Shown here: one piece after another, positions 33,641-44,717 of the stretch | Layout of the letters: every line of letters starts with the position of its first letter | Numbering within the stretch: the first letter of the stretch is position 1 | Assembly (NCBI GenBank): GCA_963971575.1 | Contig: OZ020611.1 | Coordinates: 183,162,535-183,226,534 of the forward strand | From: Liopterus haemorrhoidalis | Lineage: Eukaryota > Arthropoda > Insecta > Coleoptera > Dytiscidae | DNA: 64,000 bases | Direction: 5' to 3' | Program-made: the position numbers and the translations under genes | The notes under the pieces: model-generated | What the model was told of the DNA's origin: nothing | Seen by the model: only the letters and a program-made list of their open reading frames with translations | The model's database searches: none

Positions 33641-33689
33641 AGATAGTTAATGACAATGATCCCAGTCAGTTATGTTCGAGTAACGCGAC

Positions 33690-33880
33690 AGGACATTACT
33701 ATGATAGACAAGCGTTGGTCTCGTACGGTACAGCGTGGCACGATAAGATCAGCGTCGTCGCCGTGTATCCAGGAGTCCGGTGGACTCGGAGAGCGGAGTC
33801 TACTGACTCAGGAACGCGCCTCGCCAGCAGTCGTGCGTTGCTTCAGCTATATACGAGAAGATTCGTTATCTCGATGGAGC
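33690..33880. other. G+C-rich island with two open forward frames
   Basis: Two overlapping forward frames (33628-33933 and 33650-33988, 101 and 112 codons) stay open here because the segment is G+C-rich and CG-rich. Neither translation shows a domain. Codon use cannot decide between them, so I do not call a gene. Single-copy within the window. Confidence 0.25.
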
Positions 33881-34138
33881 GTCATGGCAACTGCATTTCA
33901 GCACATACCACACTTGCATCTTGTATTAATTAAATGCTACACGATTTTAAATATGATATCTTATGTTCTAATGAAAGGAGAATTTTAATTTGTTTCCACG
34001 CGAAGAACGTGTACACAATTTAAATCAGAGATGGGAACATTATTACTACTTTGCGATATCCTTAAATTATATATATTGTATCATTTTCCATATTTATCTA
34101 TAGCTTTTTTACTAGTCTGTTAGAAAACAACAATACTA

Positions 34139-34345
34139 AAACGGAAACCGGTTTTAAAAAAAGAATCGGTTCCGGGTTTACCCAGTTTTGCATACCCAAG
34201 AACCAAGCAATCGGAACCGGATATTCGTCAAATCCAAATGGAGAAAAAAATCTGATTATCCATTTTGAAAATCGAGTATGTGGAACCGGGTAACCGGAAC
34301 CAGGTTTCCGGGACCGGGCATTCAGAACCGTGTATGCAGAACTAA
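34139..34345. repeat. CCGGAACC-type minisatellite, left part
   Basis: Degenerate units such as GGAACCGGATATTC, GGAACCGGGTAACC and GGAACCAGGTTTCC. It continues on the far side of the LINE fragment at 34972-35150. Confidence 0.7.
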
Positions 34346-34971
34346 CGGTTACCTAAATGATGAAATAATGGAAATAATAAGAAGAACAAGAAGACTATTT
34401 AACGCCATCAGAAGTATATTCCTGGGAAATAAACAAATCCCCACAGAGATGAAAGAAGAGATGTCCAAAATGGTGACAGTACCAATACTCACGTATGCCA
34501 GTGAATCGTAGACTACCTCTACTAAACATCAAAGTAAGATCAGAAACATGGAATTGAGATTTTTGAGAAAAATATCGGGAAAGACAAAGATATACCGAAT
34601 TAGAAACGCGACGTTCAAGGAAGAATTGTAGACGAAACCAGTAGAACATCTAATTCAAGTCAATTGAGATGGCTAGGGCATGTCCAAAGAATTGAAGATG
34701 AAAGAATAGCCAAGCAACATTTGAGGCCAATAGGACAATGAGACTAATAGGAAAGAGAAGTGAGGGCGACCAATTAATTATTATTTGGAACGATGAAGTG
34801 AGACAAGCGACAGACAGGCGAGGGGTCAAATGGACAGATATTAAAACTTTCACGGCAAATAGAGAGTCTGAAAAGAAATCTGGGAAAGACCACCAGACGA
34901 TGTACGGTGACTCTCCTTCACAACGCCTTACAGCAAAAGGTAGAAAGGCTTAGAATTAAGGATTAAGAAGA
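34346..34971 (+). pseudogene. LINE reverse transcriptase C-terminal region
   Basis: Forward strand: RRTRRLFNAIRSIFLGNKQI, PTEMKEEMSKMVTVPILTYA-SES, then MELRFLRKISGKTKIYRIRN and, shifted, LRWLGHVQRIEDERIAKQ. This is the same C-terminal layout as the fragment at 29563 (LN.....LFL....IP...K......TYGSE.W, E..FLRR.AGK.R.DRIRN, LRW.GH..R). A stop follows SES and more follow later. It sits between two halves of one minisatellite, so it inserted into that array, or the array expanded around it. Confidence 0.8.
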
Positions 34972-35150
34972 AGTATCCAGAACCGATTATCCAGAACCTG
35001 GTATCCAGAACCAGGTTTCCAAAATCGGGTATCCAGAACTGGTTATCTAAATCAGGTATCCGAAAGCGGATATCCGAAACCGAAGATTGTTCGAAGATTA
35101 CATTCCCGGTTTTACTCGAAAACCGGAACATGAAACACCGGTTTCAGTTC
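34972..35150. repeat. CCGGAACC-type minisatellite, right part
   Basis: About eleven ~13-base units of the type GTATCCAGAACCG follow each other, ending in ACACCGGTTTCAGTTCCCAG. Confidence 0.75.
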
Positions 35151-35249
35151 CCAGAACTACTTTTCACTGTTACGTTGTGTTGTAGTTTCAAATAATGCTA
35201 TAGTTTTAATTAATGGTATATTTTCCATAACTCTTTCTAATTTTTCTTG

Positions 35250-36310
35250 TTCTGTATCCGTCGCATTCTTCAATTCTTTGTTCTATATTTTACTTGCTCT
35301 TGCTCTGCGATTTCTTTTTGACGTTCTTGCTTCGTGATTTTTTATGCTTTCGGTTAGTTACTCATCCTACTTATGTGTCCATACCATTGTACCTGTTCTT
35401 CTATTTTCTGTTTCACAAATGTATTGTCTAGATTTTCTGCAAGTTCATGATTCATTCAAATTTAGTGTTCCCTTAAAATTTTCTCTGGGATATTTCAGTG
35501 CTTTTTCTTCTGCTCCGCTTTGATTGGGTGATAGTCCATGACTCTGAGCAGTATGTTAATATTGGTACTGTTACTTTTTTGAAAATTTGTGCCTTCGCCT
35601 TTTTTTGGTATCTCTCTTTTATTGAGGAAGGATGTTTTCATACTATAGAATAGTCTGCTATAGTGCGTTCAAAGGTGAGTTTGCAGTACAGGGCATATGG
35701 AGTAGTTCTTTTTCATACTCTCTAATGGGTTTACACAATGACACTATCCTTTTCTTGCTTGTCGACGTTGCCAGCTCTAAAACGCGCTGATCTGTGAAGA
35801 CGCAGTATTCTACAAATGGTCATTTGTTTTTGTTGAGTGTTATTTTGAGTTTTATAAGAGTTGATTTTTGTAAATCATACGAGTTTTTCATATTATTATA
35901 ATTGACACATTTGACACTTTTACAACATTTGGCAACACCGCTCCCATTTTCCATAAGAGCTATACTGCAAACTCACCTTCGAACGCACTATAGCTTTCCT
36001 TACTCATTATATTATATTCTTATATTTCAAGTTTTAATTTTCCATTTTGTAAGAAAGTTGTTCTCAGTTATTTGAATTTGTCCATTTGTTCTATCAGTTT
36101 TTTTTTTTTTTTCTTTTAATATTTCTAGTTCTGGGTTATGTTACTTCTGCTAATGATTATGCTATTTATGCATTTCTTTTATGATTAGATCTATCATGAT
36201 GATGAAAATAAAAGGCATAAAATACAACCTTGTCGTAGTCTTTTCTTCGTACTAAATTCCTCGAATTGGACATTTCTTTTGCGTATATTTTTCTTCGTAT
36301 CGTTATAAAA
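35250..36310 (-). pseudogene. LINE reverse transcriptase, core to C-terminus, split by a MITE
   Basis: Minus strand from 36310: NIRKRNVQFEEFSTKKRLRQ and GCILCLLF (the GLRQGCPLSPLLF core motif), then IIMIDLIIKEM; after the MITE at 35661-35990, FLNKREIPKK, VTVPILTYCSESWTITQSKR (by frame change) and KIEEQVQWYGHISRM. It belongs to the same group as the forward fragment at 34346, and the two stand tail to tail. Many stops and frameshifts. No catalytic YADD is readable. A dead, old copy. Confidence 0.75.
35661..35990. mobile_element. TA-flanked MITE with 33-bp inverted ends
   Basis: Ends TAGTGCGTTCAAAGGTGAGT(TTGCAGTACAG) and the inverse of TAGTGCGTTCGAAGGTGAGT(TTGCAGTATAG), two mismatches in ~33. 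TA stands on both sides (35659-35660 and 35991-35992). The TA duplication points to Tc1/mariner. It is inserted in the LINE above. Confidence 0.85.
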
Positions 36311-36503
36311 GCTAGTATACCCCGATGTTTTGCCCCGAAAAAAAAAATCTCGAGAATATCTTGAAAAATTTTATAATTTCTTAATATTTATTTCTTGAAC
36401 TTACCTTTTCTGCCTCATGCGCCTATCTAGGCGTTGGGAACCTATTATTTATTTATTTATTCTTTTTATTTTTTTTTATATAAAATAAAAAATAATAATA
36501 ATA

Positions 36504-36593
36504 AGATACGAAACAAATGCAGAAAAAATCGTTGGGATTTTTATATTTAAATTTTATTGTGACGAAAATTTTGTAAATTATTAAATTTAGTTT
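36504..36593 (+). repeat. Repeat D, copy 2
   Basis: GATACGAAACAAATGCAGAA, AAAATCGTTGGGATTTTT and ATTTAAATTTTATTGTGACGA; runs directly into family A copy 2. Confidence 0.55.
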
Positions 36594-37219
36594 AAAAAAA
36601 TCAGCTGTGGCCACCACGAGACCGACCGCCATCATAAAGTACTTGTATAAAATACATTCTGGCAGCAGAGTAGAAATAACTTGGCCTAATACTTTCTAAC
36701 AGAGATATTATTTATCATAACCATTACATAAAATATGAAAAAATAGATACTTAGAAAAAATTTCGAAAAATTATTCAAAATTTTTTCGTTTTATCAAAAA
36801 ATGTCTCAAATAAAAGTCGTTAGATATTGGTTTTGTAGCAATTTTTATTAAATAAATTTTTTCGAAATATTTTTATCTCAAAAATCTTAAAATCAATACG
36901 AGTAAACTCCCATTTCTAGCCAACCAATTTTTACCAAAAGTTGAACAATTTGTGCCATTGATGCCAGAAGTTTAGATATGAAGTTCCATGAAAATCCTTC
37001 TAGCCGAATTTGCACTGCACGTGTACACAGACGGACAGACGGACGGACGGTCAGACGAAAGGACGGACAAACGGACAGACAGACAGACCGACAGACACCA
37101 TGCAAAAAATAGTCAAAACGTTAAGTAGGGACATCAATTCGTGGAGATCCATCAAAATCTCGAAATGTCAAAATCGGTATGATCACAATACTTCCCTTAT
37201 ATATGTTGGCGTTACCGAC
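36594..37219 (+). mobile_element. Family A element, copy 2
   Basis: Complete: AAATCAGCTGTGGCCACCAC start, ACATTCTGGCAGCAGAGTAG block, GTTGAACAATTTGTGCCATT block, GACGGACA array at about 37026-37096, and an end reading ATATATGTTGGCGTTACCGAC. Followed by an A-run and copy 3 in the same orientation. Confidence 0.8.
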
Positions 37220-37245
37220 AAAAAAAAAAAAATAAAAAATAAAAA

Positions 37246-37828
37246 ACATTCTAGCAGCAGAGTAGAAATAACCTGTCCTAATATTTTTTACAGATATATT
37301 ATTTATCACGACCATGGAAACGTTACATATAAGTATGAAAAATTTCGAAAATTTTTCATAAATTTTTCGTTTTACCAAAAAATATCTCGTATAAAAGTTG
37401 TTAGTTATTTCTTTTATAGCATCTTTTGTTAAATAGATTTTTTCGAAATATTTTTCTGTTGCTAAATATTCGCAAAAAAATCATAAAATCGACACGAGTA
37501 AATACCCATTTCTAGTCAACCGATTTTTACCAAAAGTTGATCAACTCGTTGATGTCAAAAGCTTAAATATGCAGTTTCATAAAAATCCTTTTAGCCGAAT
37601 CTGCTCTGTACGTGTACACAGACAGACAGACAGACACACGGACGGACGGACGGACGGACAGACGGACAAACGGACGGACGGACAGACGGGCAGACAGACC
37701 GACAGACATCATGCTAAAAATAGTCAAAACGTTATGTAGCTCAATTCGAGGAGATCCATCGAAATCTCGAAATGTCAAAATCGGTATTATCACAATACCT
37801 CCCTTATATAGGTTGGCAGTCGGTAAAA
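37246..37828 (+). mobile_element. Family A element, copy 3 (tandem, 5' short)
   Basis: Starts inside the family consensus at ACATTCTAGCAGCAGAGTAG, lacks the first ~50 bases, and is otherwise collinear, with a GACGGACG array at about 37618-37706 and the end GTTGGCAGTCGGTAAAAA. Confidence 0.8.
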
Positions 37829-37835
37829 ATTAAAT

Positions 37836-38008
37836 GAAAGTATTAAGTATTCAAATAACGAATAAAAATGATTATCAAATAACTATTGATTCTGATGTGA
37901 TTATAGAAAAATATCGTCCTAGACATCCAATAATCTGTTGTTGGCTTCTTACACTTATTAAATACCTACAACACCCTAAAATGTGTAAAAATTCACACTT
38001 CACATCAA
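37836..38008 (-). repeat. Family B left-end fragment
   Basis: Shares with 44993-45160 AAATAACGAATAAAAA, ACTATTGA, CTTCTTACACTTATTA and the terminal hairpin region ATGTGTAAAAATTCACACTT. Confidence 0.6.
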
Positions 38009-38823
38009 TTTTGTTAAATATTGAAGTGGTTCTCTTCTGAAAACAATTGGGAGCCTGATATAGAAGATAAATTAAAAACCTGCAAGCATTTGTTTTTTTA
38101 CCGTGTCTACTCATTATATTTAGTTATACCATTAATTTAACGTAAAAATATAACTCAATTACTCCTAAATTATTGTTAAAAGAAATAATGCTCTTCATCC
38201 AATTAACACAAAGGATATCTATAAAATCTTGTGAAAGCCCAAGCCGGTATTCACCCATCGTTTCAGATCAATATTGTCAGCATTATAGGATGAGATTTAA
38301 TTGCAATATTGTGAGGGGCCGATAAGATCATTCGTGCTGCGGCCAGCACATCTCTTATATGAGTAAGAATGTAGCGGAATGACCCTAACAGATACCTATA
38401 ACACCCCAGCACCACTGGGACACTCGTAATTGTTGACTTATAGACCTACCGGTCACTTTGTTACGTCATACCAATGACTTCACCCCTGCGATCTTCCGAC
38501 TTGCCCGATGTCCGCATTGGCGTACATCAAAATTTCATAACATTTAGCTTCTATAGTCTGTTCACTGTTTACGGATTTAGTTGAAAGGGGATTTCTTTGA
38601 CCACTTACAACCATATTAATAGTATTTTTGTTACATTACTTCAGATTTCTTATAGGTAGGACGCGTTAAGTGCGAAATCGAATAGTGCTTAATTCGATTT
38701 AGTAAAATTATAGTTAATGCTGGATTTCTTCGAATTTGATTTTATATAGAGATTTCCAGCTAAGAGACACTTCATCTGGTAAGTGTTTAATGAACTAACC
38801 CAGAGTACTAATCGTTCGCTCTC
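38009..38823. other. Unassigned stretch
   Basis: No gene or repeat recognised; moderately mixed composition between 38220 and 38540. Confidence 0.35.
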
Positions 38824-38831
38824 AGGTGCCT

Positions 38832-40308
38832 ACAGACGATGTGTCTAACGTTGGCCAACGCTGGTACCAACGTTAGATGTAACATTTAGCATTGTTGGAC
38901 AATTATATATGCGTAGCATATACATCGTCAATATTGATTATCGTTGATTATGCGCTTGCGTTTGCTAAGTGCAAAAATAGCGAACATGGGCCAACGTTAG
39001 TAAAATGGCATCTGATAGTGAAATTGAGGTTATGATCGTAGATTCGAACTTGCTTTTGAAATTGAAATGAGATTAAATGTATAAGAAATTACTTTTTACT
39101 TTAAGTAGACTTCATAATGAAGCAAAAATGTTTATAACAATTGACGTCATATAATATAGACGCAGCACGCTCTATGTCTTAGCATTGTTTGTTATGAAGC
39201 CAAGACCCTGTGGAGACGAAAGGGAGATTTGCCCCGAGGAGTATAACAATTTGCCTAATTTACATTTATGTTATTCAGCTATTGCTAAGAAAAACGCCGG
39301 CGCTGTATTGAGTTTATGATTGTTTTGTTATGTTTTTTTTTCTATTTTACTATTTTACCTTTTCATCATCTTTTAACTTTTAATAATATTGCCGTAAATT
39401 GCATTTTAAGAGTTGCGAGCTGTATTTCAACTACGTGGTATTTTAAATATGGTACTAAAAAGTAATGTTTAATTAAAATGTAGTTTTTTCTTCAGTACTT
39501 CGAATACATCAGAAAAGTATTTTACCCAGCGTTGATTATAGATATACATCTTTATAATTTTTCATTTAAATTTTAATTTATCATGGAATAAATGATGTAA
39601 TATATGCCCGTTTTAAATTTAGAAAGTGTCTGAAGCATTGATTTACAATATGATCGAGAAAAAAGGTGTCTAGATAGACATGGAATCATTTATTTTTATA
39701 TTAACAGAATTGTCCACTTAACATTTTAAATTCAGGGCCTACTAAACTTTTTTTTCGATCATATTATATTTTAAATGTATGTAATTTAGAAACCTACTAA
39801 TTATCTTAAATATATACTAATAAATTCAGGTTAATTTAATATTATTTATGAAATTTATTTTATTAAAATTTGCAGTTTACAGTATTAAAAAAATATATTT
39901 TTACTTTCAATTTTTATCGGCAAAACATTGATGTATGCAAATTGTACAACTGCTCGGGGCAGCCCCCGTTTCCCCGCTTAAAGAGGTGTTTCATAACAAC
40001 TCGTCCTCGTTCAGTCTCTATATGTTATACTACCTCATTAGTTATAACATTCCTTTTGAGCACCACAATCTCGACTGATGTGATGAAAAATGAGTGCGCG
40101 TCGTGTGTCCGATAGCGACCTGCGTATGCAAGTCTACACCAAGGTTGGTCAACTCCTTTGATGTGATAAGAATACCGCCTCGGAAGCTAACGTCGGCCAG
40201 CGCCAATCCCAACGTACGTTGGCTGTGAGTTGGGATGTTTTGCCCATACATACGATACGCGGAACTAGATACATGTAAACATTAGCCGTGACTTGCTACA
40301 CCGTCTGT
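38832..40308 (+). mobile_element. TIR element with 8-bp duplication AGGTGCCT
   Basis: Ends ACAGACGATGTGTC and the inverse of ACAGACGGTGTAGC, flanked by identical AGGTGCCT (38824-38831 and 40309-40316). Subterminal AACGTTGG motifs recur at both ends. A short frame at 39005-39070 begins MASDSEIEVMIVDS with a good start context, and another without ATG runs at ~39160-39320; neither is recognised. The element was probably a transposon of the hAT or P type, now coding-dead. Confidence 0.65.
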
Positions 40309-40715
40309 AGGTGCCTTTAGTCATATTGTTTTAATAGTTTATTCGAGTTTTCTAGGTATGACCAAAAAAACCTTACAACTTCAGTCATGTGTCTGTCTGT
40401 TTGTCTGTCTATCTATTCAGTAGAAATTGTAGCGAGACGGTTGAAAATGTACAACTCTTTGACCCACATATAAGAGAAATATAGAGAATTCAAAAAAATA
40501 CGTAGTGGGAAAAATATAAATAAATATGTATTTATCATAAAAAAAATCCATAGATAACCTAACAAAATTTTATTTTCGAAAAGTCAAATATTTTTATGGA
40601 ATTTACGTCAAAAATATGTTCAAAAATTTTGACCCCCACCTTATTTCCCAGAAGAGTTAATATAAAATGTTTAATATGTAATGTTTTTTTATTAACTATA
40701 TAGTTAAATAAATAT

Positions 40716-40716
40716 A

Positions 40717-40749
<33 letters not shown>
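40716..40749. repeat. (ATT)n microsatellite
   Basis: About eleven units of TTA/ATT. Confidence 0.9.
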
Positions 40750-40779
40750 AATTCTGAAAAAATTCTGAATAGTGTAGAT

Positions 40780-41296
40780 CAGGGGTTCTTAAACTTATGT
40801 AGTCCGAGGACCCCCTCTTGAACAACATTTTTTACGGACCCCATCCCAACGCTAGGTATTTGCCCAACCTCATAGGCACTACGTTGTAATAAATATTGGT
40901 AAAAATGTATCGCTGGTTATTTTAATAAATGGTCTTGTGCACTTATAGAGGAACATTTATTAGCATATAGAATAAAAAACATAAAATTAATAAAAATAGT
41001 AGTAAAAAGAATAAAAAAAGTTACAAATTATAATACGTTAAACTCATACAAACATTTCTTGGTTAAAATAGATCTTATTATAATATGTTTTCTGTAAATA
41101 ATTTGCAGTTGAATAAAAATAATTAAATTTTTACTAATTATTGTTTAGTTATGTTAATAACTAGTTAGATAACAACAAATACAAAAAGTCTTGACCATGT
41201 AGGATTTTTATTTAATGATTTGAATAAAAGCGAAAAGTTGGGGGATGTAAAGTTAATGCCAAAATTGTTTCGCAGACCACACTGTAAGAACCGCTG
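40780..41296. mobile_element. hAT MITE (CAGGGGTTCTTA ends)
   Basis: Ends CAGGGGTTCTTA and the inverse of CAGCGGTTCTTA (11 of 12). Flanks GTGTAGAT (40772-40779) and GTGTAAAT (41297-41304) agree at 7 of 8. Inserted in the family B copy. No coding capacity. Confidence 0.88.
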
Positions 41297-41888
41297 GTGT
41301 AAATTGATAGAAACCGTAATAGCTCAACCGGAATCTTTGACTAAGTTATTATTTCGAAATATATCGATTTTTATGTGTCGAAAAAAATAATTTTTTGTTT
41401 AATGTTATCGTGTGGCATCAAAAGAAAGCCCTTAAGACGTAGATTAAAAAACAAAAAATAGCTTTTTTAGTTTCTTTATTTTAATTCGCTTTTAGCTAAA
41501 GATATGCTAAAAAATCTCTTGTTCCACACCTTATAACTAAGTGGAGTTGATCTAAAAATCTGAAAAAATACTGAGTAATACACATTAATGTGAACCGAAA
41601 TAGTGCCGCAAGAAATTTTGATCTGATAATTATTTCGAAAGTTAATTTAATTTTTTACAACACCGAGATTACAATATTTATCTGACTGACTGAAAAACTG
41701 GATAGTTATAGCTGGGTCTTGATGCGAGTGTATCTCAAGTATGGCTATAAGTCTCTAGAGGCAAGCACGTGGAATATTCTTTTAAAATTTATCGAAATTT
41801 ATGTTTATTAATACTTACCCACAATTTGTTATCTCTTAGTATAAATACCTACAAAACCCTGAAATGTGTGAAAATTTACATTTCACAT

Positions 41889-42435
41889 AATTTTTTTATA
41901 TTATTGTTTTTGTTAAATTTTATTACACTCTACAAAAACGGATAAATCTTTTGTTGTGTACCTATTATGCAGTACGTTAAAAAAGGGGTTGCGATAATTC
42001 CTCAGACTAATTTCCTCCCACTTCATACAATGTTAAATTACTCACAAACTTGGAAACGAGGAAGTTGTGAAACACCGTAAAGCTTAAAACTGATAGTGCA
42101 TTGAGTTATTTAAGTAGTTTAAATAGTTTTACACCATTTAATAAAAAATGATAATAAAGCAGACTAGAGGATAATAAAGCAGATGCTATATTTCACGAGG
42201 ATGAAGTTTACCACCCGCGTTGTAGGCGAAGGTTATAGACAATTTCTTCAAATAATATTTTCAATTTTTTATCAAGTGTCGAAATTTCTACGAGTGGGAC
42301 TGTGTTAAGTTTTCTTATTGTTAATTTGACCAAACCATATCTGATCACTAAAGTTAGGATGTACTAATGTCTTCAACTATATTTAATATGTCTTCGTAGT
42401 CGTAATTTTAAATGTAAAATTTGGCATGTTAAATT
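41889..42435. other. Unassigned stretch
   Basis: Nothing recognised. Confidence 0.35.
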
Positions 42436-42743
42436 CTTTTTACCGACCGCCAACATATATAAGGGCGGTATTGTGATCATACCGATTTTGACATTTCGAG
42501 ATTTCAATGGATCTCCACGAATTGAGGTCCGTACATAACGTTTTGACTATTTTTAGCATGATGTCTGTCGGTCTGTCTGTTTGTCCATCTGTCCGTCCGT
42601 CCGTCTGTCCGTCTGTCTGTTTGTCTGTGTAAACGTGCAGAGCAAATTCGGCTAAAATGATTTTTATGAAACTGCATATTTAAGCTATTGACATCAATGG
42701 CACGAGTTGATCAACTTTTGGTAAAAATCGGTTGACTAGAAAT

Positions 42744-42747
<4 letters not shown>
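42436..42747 (-). mobile_element. Family A element, copy 4 (truncated)
   Basis: Minus orientation: CTTTTTACCGACCGCCAACA end, GACATTTCGAGATTTC block, TGTCTGTCCGTCCG array (about 42563-42628) and the GAGTTGATCAACTTTTGGTA block, stopping at AATGGGA where an (AT)n run begins. Confidence 0.8.

Positions 42748-42795
<48 letters not shown>
42747..42795. repeat. (AT)n microsatellite
   Basis: About 22 AT units at the broken end of family A copy 4. Confidence 0.95.
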
Positions 42796-42799
<4 letters not shown>

Positions 42800-43176
42800 A
42801 CACTATCTTGTATATTCGTCAATTTATTAAAACGGTAATTAAAACATTACAGATACGCTTCAATATATATTTATATATTAATATTCTGCTACTCTGTAAG
42901 AGTAACCGCTTTCACTGTTTTTTTCCCACAATATTTGATTTTATTTTTTACACACAATAATATAGTAATATTTTTTTAACAAATTTTATGAAAGACCAAC
43001 TCTTCTGATAAGTTCGTCGTACATTTATTTTTACGTTTCGTTCGCCGTATTTTCCATTGCTGGTAAAATTTGCATTATTTGTTTAATAAACTACTTGACA
43101 AGTAACATTGACAAATAACGTTGACAGTTATGTTTATATTGAATTTCAAAATTTCCCCACCAAATATTCAATTTCC
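42796..43176. other. Unassigned A+T-rich stretch
   Basis: Nothing recognised. Confidence 0.35.
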
Positions 43177-43552
43177 ATCCCAGCAAACATTCAACTAACG
43201 GCCGAATGCTGGCAAACTGCTTTTATGCTGGTAAATTACTGGCACCAAAAGTAAGTGCAACGCCAGTATTAATAATGTACTTCACATTTGTATTTCGCAT
43301 TCCGCCTATACGACGTACTTTACCAGCATTTTATAAGCACTCTTCTTCACTCATACTTTTTACTTAAAACCATCAGAAATAAATCTTGCAACTAATGCGA
43401 TTATTTTGCACTTTACCGTTGCTGGGCCGGCAACTGATACATCAATGGGCCAGTAACGGCCACGGGGACACCGGGGTACTGGCCCATTACTTTCAATGCC
43501 GGGGAGTATGTGCTTTACCAGTACTGGCCCGTATAAAAATGTTTGCTGGGAT
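43177..43552. mobile_element. TIR element (ATCCCAGCAAACATT ends)
   Basis: ATCCCAGCAAACATT at the left is exactly inverted at the right (AATGTTTGCTGGGAT). The right half holds repeated TACTGGCCC/GGGCCAGTA motifs. No protein. The target duplication and superfamily are unclear. Confidence 0.75.
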
Positions 43553-44717
43553 ATTACCAACTTTGCGAATTTATCACATCAGTTGGCTTAAACAAGTATT
43601 TTTTTATTTTTAACTGTGCAACATCTGGCGCTTAAGTATTTGGTTTAAACTAAAGTTTAAGGTTTAGCTAAAGTCATACTTAAGTGGTAACTGTGCAACT
43701 GGGCCTAAGAGATTTAGACCTACAATATACCTCTCCCTGCTGATCAGATCACTATTTTATTTGAATTAGTTTAGCAATTAAAATATGACGTAGTATAATT
43801 GTAATCAGGTTTAGACAAAATATTTCGTATATTTATTTAATTTAAACAATTACAATTTATAAACATAATGAAACAAAACAAATTAAAATCGCACGTGCGA
43901 TCAATTTCAAATACCTATCACAGTATATACTAAAAACAACTAATATAAAAATTATTCTGCTCTTGTTCTTCAAAAAAATGCAATATGTAATTTGTAATCG
44001 TTTGTCGGTTCAAGTTTTCCAACCACGTCAATGGTTGAATGTATGTTTGTATATATGTATGTATGTATGTGTTCAGTGTAGAGAACAGTGTAACATTACT
44101 AGTATACCTTATATTTGATGTGCTGAACTATACGTGCCAGTGGACGTCATAAGGGACCTCACATAAGGTATAATTTTCCAAGGACATAAAGAGAATACGC
44201 TGATGTCCAGCTTCGGATCCGGGCGAAATCCCACGGGAACCTTAAAGAAATTGCCGATGTAGAGTCCCGATTTGTTACATCGTGAATGTTACCGATCTGT
44301 CTAAAAAGATCTTCCGCTGAATCCCGTGTATCGCGTATGGTGTATGGTTGAAACGCTAGCTCTCGCTCTAGTATTGAGGATTGTGGTTTCTATATAGAGA
44401 TGATACTGTCAGCATCTCGAGCCAATATAGCTGCAAACATAACAATAGTCGTACGATTATATGTCCAACAAGGAAACATCTTCGGATTATAACACTGATA
44501 ACTTTTGTTTTAGATACTGTTCGTGCATTTCAAAATTCTCAACAATACGCAGGAGGGGTTTACATTAACTTTTGATCATAAGAATTGTCTGCCACTGAAT
44601 ATATTCATATTCTATTGTTTTATAAATTTTTGAAATTGATTTGAAGGGACAATTTTCACATGCTGCAGGACTTAGTAGGTAAGAAGTAAATGAGTCCTTA
44701 ATCAATTAATTCATTTT
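43553..44717. other. Unassigned stretch
   Basis: Contains a short (ATGT)n run at about 44041-44070. The segment 44140-44570 is less A+T-rich and has a 64-codon open frame without a recognised domain. Confidence 0.35.

Larger units (their letters stand above)
40345..41888 (-). mobile_element. Family B element, interrupted by a hAT MITE
   Basis: Minus orientation. Right end TTTTCTAGGTATGACCAAAA, degenerate TGTCTGTTTGTCTGTC array, AACTCTTTGACCCACATATA block; then after the MITE the interior blocks GCATCAAAAGAAAGCCCTTA and GATCTAAAAATCTGAAAAAA, ending at the left end TACCTACAAAACCCTGAAAT with its hairpin. Without the MITE it would be ~1.0 kb, as for the intact copies at 50188 and 52713. Confidence 0.75.

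Noticed and set aside
33628..33988. Two overlapping open frames of 101 and 112 codons as a host gene
   Set aside because: Both are open only because of local G+C richness; no domain, no splice pattern and no way to prefer one.
34020..35160. GAGATGGGAAC (34026) and GTTCCCAG (35142) as hAT ends around the minisatellite
   Set aside because: Inverted match is short and no 8-base duplication was found.
37010..37432. 140-codon frame through the family A array
   Set aside because: Open because of the GACGGACA repeat; other family A copies do not keep the frame.
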